Below the pieces are notes generated by a model that worked only from the letters and a program-made list of their open reading frames with translations, was not told where the DNA came from and did not search any database. A program made the position numbers and the translations under genes. From the NCBI GenBank assembly GCA_016234745.1, contig JACRAR010000030.1, positions 124,001 through 188,000 on the forward strand: a stretch of DNA of 64,000 bases. Direction: 5' to 3'. This document shows, piece by piece, positions 32,966 through 40,634 of this stretch. Source of the stretch: Betaproteobacteria bacterium. Lineage in GTDB: Bacteria; Pseudomonadota; Gammaproteobacteria; Burkholderiales; Rhodocyclaceae. Within the stretch, counting starts at the first letter, position 1; every line of letters begins with the position of its first letter.

Positions 32966-33394
32966 TCACCGCGAGCCAAGGTTGTCGCGCATCTTGCGCA
33001 GCGCGAAGAAGACGATGGCGGCTTGTTGTTCGTCGAGATCACGCAGCACATCGGCCTGGATCGCCGCAGCGACTTGTTTTATTGCGGCCAGATGAGAAGT
33101 GGCCGCAGGTGTCAAGAACATCTGATATGCCCGCCCATCTGTTGGATCGGAGCGACGTTCGACCAATCCAGCATCCGCCAGTTGGTCGATCAAGCGGGCG
33201 AGCGTAATGGGCTGCACTTCCAGCATTTCCGCCAAATCAACCTGGCGAACGCCTTCATGGCGAGTAACGTAAACGAGCGCCCGCGCCTGAGCCAGTGTGA
33301 GGGAACTGCCTTCCAGGCGTTGCTTGAAGGCCCGCCGCATTAACCGGGAAACATCCGCCAACAGAAAACCAAGATTGTCTTGTCGCAATTCCAT
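32966..33394 (-). CDS. MarR-family repressor of the emrAB operon
   Basis: The 142-residue protein has a MarR winged helix at about 30-95: LEGSSLTLAQARALVYVTRH, EGVRQVDLAEMLEVQPITLA, RLIDQLADAGLVERRSDPTD followed by the wing. It is the first gene of the operon with emrA and emrB, so it is most likely their repressor, released by a toxic ligand. A palindrome at 33,409-33,429 directly upstream is a probable binding site (autoregulation). Confidence 0.9.
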   Translation of the reverse strand: MELRQDNLGFLLADVSRLMRRAFKQRLEGSSLTLAQARALVYVTRHEGVRQVDLAEMLEVQPITLARLIDQLADAGLVERRSDPTDGRAYQMFLTPAATSHLAAIKQVAAAIQADVLRDLDEQQAAIVFFALRKMRDNLGSR

Positions 33395-33408
33395 GAGTCA
33401 CCGCGATT

Positions 33409-33429
33409 ATAGTAAGCAATGCTTATTAT
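33409..33429. promoter_or_regulatory. Palindromic MarR operator before marR-emrAB
   Basis: TAAGCA-A-TGCTTA (33,413-33,425) is a perfect 6-bp inverted repeat with one central base, extended imperfectly by ATA(G) and TTAT. It starts 15 bases upstream of the marR ATG, in AT-rich DNA that also provides a -10-like TATAGT on the minus strand. MarR-family repressors bind this sort of 15-21 bp palindrome. The assignment to this regulator is inference from position. Confidence 0.6.
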
Positions 33430-33633
33430 ATGAATACGGTACGATGATTGTCAAAGCTGCCTGAACGTCCAACATCTGGCGTCGGGATCAGACTGAGGAA
33501 GTCTTTGATTCTCGATAGCAGCCTCTGCGCTGCCTGATGCCATGGCGCAGGAAAAAACGGATACCGGGGCGGCGATGCCCTCGATGGCCGGAGGGGCGCT
33601 GTTCGCTTTGTGGTCTTGCGCCATCGGCCTTAC

Positions 33634-33729
33634 TTATCCGAACTGCCGCTTGAAGCGCCAAACGCCGAAGCTGAAGATCACCATCCCCAACAGCGCCAAG
33701 CCCAGCAGCGAATCCCACAACACATCCAA
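33634..33729 (-). CDS. 31-residue hydrophobic peptide or permease C-terminal remnant
   Basis: From a TTG at 33,729, with AAGGAGG 5 bases upstream, a 31-residue peptide can be read: MDVLWDSLLGLALLGMVIFS followed by FGVWRFKRQFG and a stop. It has one membrane span and a basic end. It could be a true small membrane protein. However, the WRFKRQFG ending also resembles the C-terminus of ABC-2 type permeases, so it may be a remnant of one. No neighbouring part of such a gene is readable. Treated as uncertain. Confidence 0.3.
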   Translation of the reverse strand: MDVLWDSLLGLALLGMVIFSFGVWRFKRQFG

Positions 33730-33809
33730 CCCCGCCTCCTTGACTGCTTATCAAATGGCTACAACATTACTCGGAGGGCAGCTAGATGCCGACTGTTGCG
33801 ATTGGTTGC

Positions 33810-34652
33810 TCATCCGAATTGAACACCGGAGAATGTCTTGCCGAACATCTGTTCGTGGTAAGTGATTTTTCCAGCATCCTTACCAGCCGCTCCGGCGGCT
33901 ACCATCAAGGGAATGAGGTGTTCGCTGCGCGGATGGCAGTCAAGTGCGCCGGGCGCCTTAGTCCAGCCACTCAACAAGCGTTCACGCTCGGCTGAGGATG
34001 CTCTGATAGCAGCACCCAACCACGCATCGAATTGTTCGGATGCCTCGCTGGCCGTTGCTTTGGTCGAGAAGAATTCGCGCAGATTGTGATAGCTGTTTCC
34101 ACTCCCCACGACCAGCACACCCTCGTCGCGCAAGGGCCGCAGCGCGTGCCCGATGGCCATGTGTTCGGCAGCATCAAGGTTGTGTTTCAGCGACAACTGC
34201 ACGATAGGCACATCCGCATCTGGATAGATCAGTTTGAATGGCACAAAAACGCCGTGATCCAGTCCGCGTTGATGTTCTGCATCAGCATATATACCGGCCT
34301 GTCCAAGTAGTTCACGCACTCGTGCTGAGACAGAAATCGAACCGTGTGCCGGATAAGTCAGGCGATAGGTATGATCGGGAAAGCCGTAATAATCAAATAG
34401 CAGCGTGTGTTGTTCTGCCATCAACACCGTAGGCACCGCACATTCCCAATGCCCGGAGATGACCAGCACAGCACGCGGACGCTGCCCGATCGCAGCAGGA
34501 ATGCCGCGCAAGTAAGCAGCCAGGTTATCCCACAACCCGGGCGGAAACCCGGGAAGCGGCTCCATGAAGAAGCACGGACCACCACCATGTGGAATGAACA
34601 GGGTTGGCAAGCGTTGAGTAGTCACTTCAGTATCGTTACCTGTCTTCACCAC
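33810..34652 (-). CDS. Class III extradiol dioxygenase, DODA type (YgiD-like)
   Basis: The 280-residue protein belongs to the LigB/DODA zinc or iron dioxygenases. Seen are LPTLFIPHGGGPCFFMEP with its His ligand (about 15-25), RAVLVISGHWECAVPTVLMA with the second His, LDHGVFVPFKLIYPDADVPI (third His and proton donor region) and VLVVGSGNSYHNLREFF. No ATG precedes the family start, so I take a GTG at 34,652, directly after the Old Yellow Enzyme stop (TGATAGTG). Related proteins open catechol-type rings such as DOPA; the substrate here is unknown. Confidence 0.78.
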   Translation of the reverse strand: MVKTGNDTEVTTQRLPTLFIPHGGGPCFFMEPLPGFPPGLWDNLAAYLRGIPAAIGQRPRAVLVISGHWECAVPTVLMAEQHTLLFDYYGFPDHTYRLTYPAHGSISVSARVRELLGQAGIYADAEHQRGLDHGVFVPFKLIYPDADVPIVQLSLKHNLDAAEHMAIGHALRPLRDEGVLVVGSGNSYHNLREFFSTKATASEASEQFDAWLGAAIRASSAERERLLSGWTKAPGALDCHPRSEHLIPLMVAAGAAGKDAGKITYHEQMFGKTFSGVQFG

Positions 34653-34654
34653 TA

Positions 34655-35734
34655 TCAACCCAGTGTCGGGTAATCCGTATATCCCTTGGCTCCGGGCGTA
34701 TAGAACGTACTCATATCCGGCGCATTCACCGCCGCGCCGGTCTTCCATCGCGCGACTAGGTCCGGGTTGGCGAGGAATGGTCGTCCGAAAGCAACAAGAT
34801 CGCATTTCCCCGCAGCCAAATCGCTCTCGGCGCGCGCGGCATCGTAGCCGCCGGAAAGAATCAGCATGCCCTTGAACACGCTGCGGAACGTCACCTTCAT
34901 TGACGCAGGTACTGGCGGCGCGCCCATGGACGAGTGGTCTACCAGGTGGATGTAGACCAGCCCGCGTGCATTGAGCTGTTGCGCCAGCCAGGTGTAATCC
35001 GCTTCCATCGCGTCATACAGCGGCATATCGTTGAACACGCCGAACGGCGATAAACGTATGCCGACCTTGTCCTTGCCGATGGCCTTGGTCACCGCGTCGG
35101 CGACTTCGAGCACGAAGCGCGCGCGGTTCTCGATAGCACCGCCATAGCGGTCCGTGCGCTGGTTCGAGTTCGGGCGGATGAACTGTTCGATCAGATAACC
35201 GTTCGCGCCGTGCAGTTCGACGCCGTCGAATCCCGCCGCCACGGCGTTCTTTGCGCCCTGCGCGAATTCTTCTATCGCGGTCTTGATGTCAGCCTCGGTC
35301 ATCGCCTGCGGCATGGCATTCGGTTTCATGCCCTCGGCATCGGTGTACATATCGCCGGCGGCAGCTATCGCCGACGGCCCGAGCACGCGGGCGCCCGCAG
35401 GCAGATTGAGCGGATGGCCGATGCGCCCGCAGTGCATGAACTGGATGAACATCTTCCCGCCCTTGGCGTGAACTGCATCGGTGACGAGTTTCCAACCCGC
35501 AACTTGCTCGGCAGAAAATATCCCCGGTATGCGCGGATAGCCCAGCCCATTGGGAGACGGTGAGGCGCCTTCGGTTATGATGAACCCCGCAGTTGCCCGC
35601 TGTGCGTAATACTGCGCCATGAGCTCGTTCGGGATATTGCCGGTGGCGCGGTTGCGCGTCATTGGTGACATGACGACGCGGTTCTTGAGTTGCAGCTTGC
35701 CGAGTGTGGCGGGAGTAAACAGAGTAGTGGTCAT
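34655..35734 (-). CDS. nemA: Alkene reductase, Old Yellow Enzyme family (NemA-like)
   Basis: The 359-residue FMN enzyme reduces activated C=C bonds (and nitro compounds) with NAD(P)H. Family motifs: KNRVVMSPMTRNRATGN (about 17-33), IITEGASPSPNGLGYP, FIQFMHCGRIGHP (with HCGR), FDGVELHGANGYLIEQF (substrate His/Asn pair), RTDRYGGAIENRARF and the C-terminal DLVAFGRPFLANPDLVARW. Start at 35,734 has AAGGAAAA upstream. It neighbours a glutathione transferase, glutathione peroxidase and MarR regulator: a reactive-electrophile response group. A truncated second copy lies at 37,046. Confidence 0.92.
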   Translation of the reverse strand: MTTTLFTPATLGKLQLKNRVVMSPMTRNRATGNIPNELMAQYYAQRATAGFIITEGASPSPNGLGYPRIPGIFSAEQVAGWKLVTDAVHAKGGKMFIQFMHCGRIGHPLNLPAGARVLGPSAIAAAGDMYTDAEGMKPNAMPQAMTEADIKTAIEEFAQGAKNAVAAGFDGVELHGANGYLIEQFIRPNSNQRTDRYGGAIENRARFVLEVADAVTKAIGKDKVGIRLSPFGVFNDMPLYDAMEADYTWLAQQLNARGLVYIHLVDHSSMGAPPVPASMKVTFRSVFKGMLILSGGYDAARAESDLAAGKCDLVAFGRPFLANPDLVARWKTGAAVNAPDMSTFYTPGAKGYTDYPTLG

Positions 35735-35833
35735 GTTATTTTCCTTGGTAATTTTCAGCTCAAAGAATATTTGTAAGTAACTCAACGTTGAGAAGATCAG
35801 GGACACTGCGCCGGTATGCGCTTGGGCATATTT

Positions 35834-36439
35834 CTAAACCAGCCCTTCAGCTTTGAGCGCAGCCTGTACCTCAGGACGTGCGGCGACCCGCCCGAGATAG
35901 GCGGTGAGTGTCGGCCAAGGGGCAAGATCGACGCCAACATATTTGCCCCATCCCAGCACGGTGAAGAGATAGGCATCGGCCACGGTGAAGTCATCGCCCA
36001 TGACGTACTTCTTTCCCGCCAGGCGCTGGCTGGCATGTTCGATGCGGCGAATGAGTTGCGCCTTGACGATGTCTTTCCAGTCCTCCGGCGCCTGCGGGTT
36101 GAACAACGCGCCGAAACCCTTGTGCAGTTCGGTGGAAATGAAGTTGAGCCATTCCATCAGGCGGTAACGCTCTATCGTGCCGGCAGGCGGGGCGAGCCGC
36201 TTTTCTGGTATGCGGTCGGCGAGGTATTGGATGATGGCCGGGCCTTCGGTCAGCACCTGCCCGTCGTCGAGCAGCAGGGCGGGCACATAGCCGTTCGGAT
36301 TGACCGCGCGGTAGCTGGCGCCAGTTTCAGTTTTGCCGCTGGCAAGATCAACCCGCTCCGTGTCGTAGGTAAATCCACCCTCATTGAGAACGATGTGGGG
36401 GGACAAAGAACATGCGCCGGGACTGTAATAGAGTTTCAT
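35834..36439 (-). CDS. Glutathione S-transferase (beta-class)
   Basis: The 201-residue protein starts MKLYYSPGACSLSPHIVLNE, the beta-class thioredoxin-fold start with Cys10 that binds glutathione. NPNGYVPALLLDDGQVLTEG (cis-Pro and Glu-Ser-like region), then the all-helical half with GDDFTVADAYLFTVLGWGKY (N-capping box) and the end RPEVQAALKAEGLV follow. It conjugates or reduces electrophiles with glutathione. AAGGAGG precedes the ATG. It lies between the OYE and glutathione peroxidase genes. Confidence 0.92.
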   Translation of the reverse strand: MKLYYSPGACSLSPHIVLNEGGFTYDTERVDLASGKTETGASYRAVNPNGYVPALLLDDGQVLTEGPAIIQYLADRIPEKRLAPPAGTIERYRLMEWLNFISTELHKGFGALFNPQAPEDWKDIVKAQLIRRIEHASQRLAGKKYVMGDDFTVADAYLFTVLGWGKYVGVDLAPWPTLTAYLGRVAARPEVQAALKAEGLV

Positions 36440-36451
36440 GGTATTGCCTCC

Positions 36452-36982
36452 TTATTGTTTGACTGCTTCGTCTGGATGATCAACATGAGCACCGTGATGC
36501 TGATTCACTATCGAAGCCAGGTCTTTCTCGATTTTTTCCGGAGTGTCGGTCGGCGCGTAGCGCTTGATTACCTTGCCGTGCTTGTCGATCAGGAACTTGG
36601 TGAAATTCCATTTCACCGCCTCCATGCCCAGCAGACCGGGCTTTTCTTTCTTCAGCCATTTCCACAAGGGATGAGCGTTTCTGCCGTTGACCTCGATTTT
36701 TTCGTACAACGGGAAACTCACATCGTAGTTGAGCGAGCAGAAAGTCTTTATCTCCTCGGCATCTCCCGGCTCCTGGTGGCCGAACTGGTCGCAAGGAAAA
36801 CCCAGCACTACCAAGCCCCGGCCCTGGTATTTCTCCCAGAGCTTCTCCAGTCCGGTGTACTGTGGCGTGAAGCCGCATTTGGAGGCGGTATTGACGATCA
36901 ACATCGCCTTACCTTGGTAAGCGGCGAGCGCCTGCTCCTCGCCATCGAGTGTTTTCGCCGAAAAATCGTAAGCAGTCGTCAT
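36452..36982 (-). CDS. Glutathione peroxidase (Cys type)
   Basis: The 176-residue protein reduces hydroperoxides with thiols. The catalytic motif NTASKCGFTPQYTGLEKLW contains the peroxidatic Cys (about 36), LVVLGFPCDQFGHQEPGD the resolving region with Gln, and AVKWNFTKFLIDKHGKVIKR the Trp/Asn. I start at 36,982 with GGAGAAAG before it. The frame is open further upstream, but that part reads as the end of another enzyme (Old Yellow Enzyme) and is listed separately. It lies 12 bases before the transferase gene. Confidence 0.92.
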   Translation of the reverse strand: MTTAYDFSAKTLDGEEQALAAYQGKAMLIVNTASKCGFTPQYTGLEKLWEKYQGRGLVVLGFPCDQFGHQEPGDAEEIKTFCSLNYDVSFPLYEKIEVNGRNAHPLWKWLKKEKPGLLGMEAVKWNFTKFLIDKHGKVIKRYAPTDTPEKIEKDLASIVNQHHGAHVDHPDEAVKQ

Positions 36983-37045
36983 ATCTTTCTCCTTGCCTGT
37001 CATGAGATTAATTCGTGCCGCCCGCCTGCCACCAAGCATCCGGCA

Positions 37046-37219
37046 AGCTGCTGGCAGCGTCAATTGATTGGTATAGCCGTGCTCGCCGCCGTAGAAGGTT
37101 GCGGGATCGGGCGCGTTGAGCGGCGCGCCTTTCGCGAAGCGCTCGGGCAAGTCGGGATTGTCCAGGAAGGGCACACCGAACGAGATCATGTCAGCATCAT
37201 CTTTGGCCAGCGGGGTCAC
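37046..37219 (-). pseudogene. C-terminal remnant of a second Old Yellow Enzyme gene
   Basis: Directly after the SDR stop, the frame reads TPLAKDDADMISFGVPFLDN, then PDLPERFAKGAPLNAPDPAT and FYGGEHGYTN. This is the last 55 residues of an OYE protein (compare DLVAFGRPFLANPDLVARW and FYTPGAKGYTDYP in the intact copy at 34,655). The N-terminal 300 residues are missing. The frame then runs without a stop into the glutathione peroxidase gene, so a fusion read-through is possible but unlikely to matter. It suggests loss of most of a duplicated gene when the SDR gene arrived. Confidence 0.75.
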
Positions 37220-38016
37220 AGGCTCGCCACCGACCCGCCATCGACGCGGTAGTTGGCGCCGGTGACGAACGAGGCCGCCGCCGAAGCGAGGAACACCACC
37301 ACCGCCGCGACCTCTGCGGGCTCGGCCGGCCGCCCGAGAACGATGTTCGGACGTAGCTCCTTGAGAAACACCGTCGTGGCCTCCTCGACGCTCACGCCAC
37401 GCGCCTGCGCCTGCTGCCGCAGCATTCCCTCAACGACCTCGGTGCGGGTCATGGCGGGCGAGACCGCATTCACGAGGATGCCGTCGCACGCATAGGCCTT
37501 GGACAGGCTCTTGGTGAGATTGATGATCGCGGCCTTGGCGGCGTTGTAGTGCGGCATGAAGGGATCGGGCTGGATACCGGACTCCGATGCGATGTTGACG
37601 ATCCGCCCGTAGTGCTGGCGCCGCATCGCGGGCAGGACCAGGCGCGTGAGGCGCACCGCCGGCAGCAGGTTGAGCTCGAGGATCTCGCGCCACTGCTCGT
37701 CGGTCAACTCGTGGAAGGCCGCGAAGCTGCCGACACCGCCCACGTTGTTGATGAGCACGTGGATCGCGCCGAAGCGCTCGATAGCGGCGTGTACGACGTG
37801 CTCGGCCTCGGCGGCTTGCGTGAGATCGGCGGGGACGGCAAGGATGTCGGTGCCCTGTTTCGCCAGCTCGCTGGCGACAACATCGAGCGCCTCGCGCCCG
37901 CGCGCACAAAGCACGAGGCGGCAGCGCTCGACCGCGAACGCCTGCGCGATCGCGCGCCCGATGCCACGGCTTGCGCCGCTCACCAGCACCACTTTGCCTT
38001 CGAGATCGAGATTCAT
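37216..38016 (-). CDS. Short-chain dehydrogenase/reductase (SDR)
   Basis: The 266-residue NAD(P)-dependent oxidoreductase has the cofactor motif VSGASRGIGRAIAQ (about 12-25), the NNVGGVGSFA segment, the catalytic Ser in IVNIASESGIQ, and the YxxxK in PHYNAAKAAIINLTKSLSK (about 153-157), then SPAMTRTEVVEGM and the end FVTGANYRVDGGSVASL. AAAGGAGG lies before the ATG at 38,016. The GC content is higher than in neighbouring genes and it abuts two gene fragments, so it may have been inserted here. Substrate unknown; family members act on 3-oxoacyl or sugar substrates. Confidence 0.88.
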   Translation of the reverse strand: MNLDLEGKVVLVSGASRGIGRAIAQAFAVERCRLVLCARGREALDVVASELAKQGTDILAVPADLTQAAEAEHVVHAAIERFGAIHVLINNVGGVGSFAAFHELTDEQWREILELNLLPAVRLTRLVLPAMRRQHYGRIVNIASESGIQPDPFMPHYNAAKAAIINLTKSLSKAYACDGILVNAVSPAMTRTEVVEGMLRQQAQARGVSVEEATTVFLKELRPNIVLGRPAEPAEVAAVVVFLASAAASFVTGANYRVDGGSVASL

Positions 38017-38039
38017 GACGGTCCTCCTTTTTTGCTGTT

Positions 38040-38179
38040 TGCGAAGGGCGGCGAACCTTGCCCGATGGGCGCGCCGCGTCCACCACGTTGGGGCCATGCT
38101 GCCGGAGCCGCTCTGCGGCTTCAGGGCTTGTCAGCTCCTCAGGCGCGAACGTGTCAGTGTCATCTGAAGCGAGCGGCAA
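38040..38179 (-). pseudogene. N-terminal remnant of a P-type cation ATPase
   Basis: On the minus strand an ATG at 38,179 begins MPLASDDTDTFAPEELTSPE, continuing AAERLRQHGPNVV. The ELTSPEAAERLRQHGPN stretch is the cation-ATPase N-terminal domain that opens many E1-E2 ATPases. It then loses similarity after about 40 residues and runs into the SDR leader. No catalytic DKTGT part is present nearby. It partly overlaps the end of the DUF2934 gene. Confidence 0.45.
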
Positions 38180-38666
38180 TGCTGTCGATGGCCTTCTGCA
38201 TTTCGTCCCAGGCCTTTTCCGCGCCTTCCTTCAGGTCTTCCCAGGCGCTATCGCTGCGCTGGCGCAACTCCTGCAGCTTGTTCTGGGCCGCCGCACGCTT
38301 TGCCCGAAGGGCTTCCAATTGCGCCTCGATGTCATGGCGGAGATCGGCCTTCGCCTTCTTCGCCTGCTTCATCAGGCTGTCGAGCTTCTTGTCCCACTCG
38401 TCGAGCTGCGTTTCGAGTTTTTCTTCGAGCGCTTCCTTCCCAGTCTTTTCCTTACCCGGCTCGGAAACCCCCCGAAGCATGGTTTCGATTTCGACCTCCG
38501 CCTCCAGCCAGTCTGCAACTGGATCGCCGCACTGGAATCCGCGGCACTCGGCGCGGTAATAGGCGGCTTCGGCAATCATGAAATAGCGTTGTTCGGGGGC
38601 AGTAGGCTGGTTGCCCTCAACGCGCCCCTCACCACCAGAAACCGCCTTATTGTCTTGCTCGTTCAT
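38160..38666 (-). CDS. DUF2934 and coiled-coil protein
   Basis: The 168-residue protein has a DUF2934 motif at about 25-62 (RYFMIAEAAYYRAECRGFQC, then DPVADWLEAEVEIE). A long charged coiled coil follows from about 75 to the end (ALEEKLETQLDEWDKKLDSL, KAKADLRHDIEAQLEALRAK). It is soluble. Proteins of this plan occur widely in betaproteobacteria with no known function. It lies 2 bases after the MarR gene and is probably co-transcribed. Confidence 0.75.
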   Translation of the reverse strand: MNEQDNKAVSGGEGRVEGNQPTAPEQRYFMIAEAAYYRAECRGFQCGDPVADWLEAEVEIETMLRGVSEPGKEKTGKEALEEKLETQLDEWDKKLDSLMKQAKKAKADLRHDIEAQLEALRAKRAAAQNKLQELRQRSDSAWEDLKEGAEKAWDEMQKAIDSIAARFR

Positions 38667-38668
38667 GG

Positions 38669-39112
38669 TTATCTCCTATCAAGTGATTCGTGAAATACGA
38701 CGCGCAAATCGCGCAAGGCTGCCTCGATGCGGGCGTAGTCTTCCGTTTTTAAACCCGCAAAAGCGCGGCTGAAATACGCCACATGCGCTGGGAATACCTT
38801 GTCGAACAGTCTCTCGCCCTTTTTCGTCAACTGCACAATTTGGCTGCGGCCATCGCTGTTATGGGCAACGCGCCGGACCAGCCCCTTGGCCGCCAGCCGA
38901 TCAACCACGCCAGTGAGCGTGCCCTTGGTGATCAGTGTTTTCTCCCCCAGCTCCTTGGGCGTCATGCCCGGCGTATTGCCCAGAGTGGCGATGATGTCGA
39001 ATTGGGGCAAGGTGAGGCCGAGCGAGCGAAGATGCGCCGCCGAATAGGTCACAAGGGCTTGGTAGCAACGCACCAGTTCACGCACACTCGGCAGGAATGG
39101 CTCTTCGGCCAT
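38669..39112 (-). CDS. MarR-family transcriptional regulator
   Basis: The 147-residue regulator has the winged helix at about 35-100: LRSLGLTLPQFDIIATLGNT, PGMTPKELGEKTLITKGTLT, GVVDRLAAKGLVRRVAHNSD and GRSQIVQLTKKGERLFDK. It heads a minus-strand group with the DUF2934 gene and the OYE, transferase and peroxidase genes further on. An electrophile- or oxidant-sensing role is therefore plausible, though no sensing Cys is seen in the domain. A long inverted repeat lies upstream at 39,124. Confidence 0.88.
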   Translation of the reverse strand: MAEEPFLPSVRELVRCYQALVTYSAAHLRSLGLTLPQFDIIATLGNTPGMTPKELGEKTLITKGTLTGVVDRLAAKGLVRRVAHNSDGRSQIVQLTKKGERLFDKVFPAHVAYFSRAFAGLKTEDYARIEAALRDLRVVFHESLDRR

Positions 39113-39123
39113 GGGGAACCTTC

Positions 39124-39168
39124 AGATAGTTCTAATGCAAACCAGTATAGTTCGCGTTAGAACCATCT
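39124..39168. promoter_or_regulatory. 15-bp imperfect inverted repeat, probable MarR operator
   Basis: AGATAGTTCTAATGC (39,124-39,138) and GCGTTAGAACCATCT (39,154-39,168) are inverted copies with 13 of 15 positions matching and a 15-base spacer. The AGTTCTAA core occurs near MarR/OhrR-type sites. The repeat starts 12 bases before the ATG at 39,112, over the place where the promoter must lie. Autoregulation by this MarR protein is the likely role. Confidence 0.6.
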
Positions 39169-39533
39169 GTCAATTGCCGGACGCTCACTTCCGATGCCGC
39201 ACCTCACCAGCTCGGATCAATACGTTCGTCACGATCAGGATCATAGGTACCCAGGTCACGGCCAGCCCCACGTTCTGTGCGCGCAGCAGCAGAAAGGCCT
39301 CGGAGAAACGCGCCAGCTCCAGCAAAAACCTGCTATCAACGAATGAATCATACCCGTCACGAAGTTATACACACCGATTGCAGACGCGCGTCGATCCAAC
39401 TCGATATCTGCGATGAAGGCTTTGCTCTGCGCTTCGTCGATTGCATAGAACACCCCGTAGATGACAAACAGGGCGATGACCTGCCACTGCGTAGTGGCGA
39501 ATGCGAAGCCGAGACTCATCAAGAGATAGACTA

Positions 39534-40631
39534 GTGGCCTGTAACAACTAATTGAGTAGTATAATCGTGGGCATGAAAACCACGATTAAATTGACGAAAG
39601 CAGAACGGGTGGAACTGACCAATCGAGCGACGAGTCGGACCGGGCGCGCAGAAGATGCGAGACGGGCCCGGCTTGTACTGTTGCTGTCTGACGGCCACAC
39701 CTGGGCTGAAGTACGCAACAAGCTGGCTTGCAGCGACAGTTTCACCAGTCGCTGGAGTAAGCGCTTTTGTGAAGACCGGCTGGCAGGCTTGTATAGTCGG
39801 CACGCCGGGCAACCGGCGAGTACGCTGACCCCGGTGCTTGAAGCGCGCATTCTGGAATGGACGCTGAAGCGTAAGCCCGCTGATGGTTCTACCCAGTGGA
39901 GCACGCGCAAATTGGCCGCAGCCCTCGGCGTGTCGCACATGATGATTTCCCGGGTGTGGATCAAGCACAGCCTGAAGCCGCATCGTCTCGAAGGGTACCT
40001 CGCGTCGAACGACCCCGACTTTGAAACCAAGGCGGCTGATGTGATTGGGTTGTATCTGAACCCTCCCCAGCACGCAGCGGTGTTCTGTGTCGATGAGAAG
40101 ACGGCGATCCAGGCACTGGATCGCAAAGATCCGGTCCTGCCGCTCTCCCCAGGGCGGGCTGAACGGCACGGCTTTGAATACTACCGACATGGCACCTTGT
40201 CTCTCTATGCGGCGTTCAACACCCGGACTGGTGAGGTGCTGGGCAAGACCGCCAGCAGTCACACCTCGGCCGAGTTCGTGGCGTTTCTGCGCGACATCGT
40301 GGCTAACCAACCCAAGGGCAAGGAGATCCACGTGATTGCCGACAATCTCTCTGCGCACAAGACCAAGCAGGTTGCCCAGTTCCTTGCTGACCACCCGAGA
40401 GTTCATATGCATTTCACCCCGACTTACTCCTCTTGGCTCAATCAAGTCGAACTCTGGTTCGGCAAGATTGAGCGTGATGTGATTGCTCGCGGCGTCTTCA
40501 CCTCGGTCACTGACCTCAAACGAAAACTCATGAAATACATTCGTCACTACAACAAGAATCCCAAAGTCGTGAAGTGGAAATACGTCGATCCATCACGACG
40601 TATTACTCCCGAATCAATCGTTACAGGCCAC
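39534..40631 (+). mobile_element. IS630-family insertion sequence with TA target duplication
   Basis: The element is 1,098 bp. Its ends are GTGGCCTGTAAC and GTTACAGGCCAC, a perfect 12-bp inverted repeat. It is flanked by TA on both sides (39,532-39,533 and 40,632-40,633); the restored target reads CTAG, the preferred target of IS630. It contains one transposase gene that looks intact. It lies inside an MFS gene fragment and next to the left edge of the low-GC catabolic block. Confidence 0.92.
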
Positions 40632-40634
40632 TAG
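39573..40634 (+). CDS. IS630-family transposase
   Basis: The 353-residue DDE transposase has an N-terminal HTH (ARLVLLLSDGHTWAEVRNKL, then WSTRKLAAALGVSHMMISRV). The catalytic domain has AAVFCVDEKTAIQALDRKDP (first Asp), EIHVIADNLSAHKTKQVAQF (second Asp) and the HFTPTYSSWLNQVELWFGKI motif with the third acidic residue (DDE). I start at the ATG at 39,573; a TTG at 39,552 is also in frame. The stop TAG is made of the duplicated target TA and the next base G, so it is supplied by the CTAG target and not by the element. It appears functional. Confidence 0.93.
   Translation: MKTTIKLTKAERVELTNRATSRTGRAEDARRARLVLLLSDGHTWAEVRNKLACSDSFTSRWSKRFCEDRLAGLYSRHAGQPASTLTPVLEARILEWTLKRKPADGSTQWSTRKLAAALGVSHMMISRVWIKHSLKPHRLEGYLASNDPDFETKAADVIGLYLNPPQHAAVFCVDEKTAIQALDRKDPVLPLSPGRAERHGFEYYRHGTLSLYAAFNTRTGEVLGKTASSHTSAEFVAFLRDIVANQPKGKEIHVIADNLSAHKTKQVAQFLADHPRVHMHFTPTYSSWLNQVELWFGKIERDVIARGVFTSVTDLKRKLMKYIRHYNKNPKVVKWKYVDPSRRITPESIVTGH

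Larger units (their letters stand above)
33395..33809. other. Gene-poor stretch between emr operon and dioxygenase gene
   Basis: Apart from the operator palindrome at its left and one 31-codon reading frame (33,634-33,729) this 415-base stretch shows no gene. Longer frames in it have no ribosome site and no recognisable sequence. Confidence 0.5.

Noticed and set aside
33488-33754. An 88-residue minus-strand frame
   Set aside because: It is Gly/Arg-rich without a start signal and overlaps the better-supported 31-codon frame in another phase.
35816-37252. A 478-residue plus-strand frame opposite glutathione enzymes
   Set aside because: It spans the reverse of the transferase and peroxidase genes, both with full catalytic motifs.
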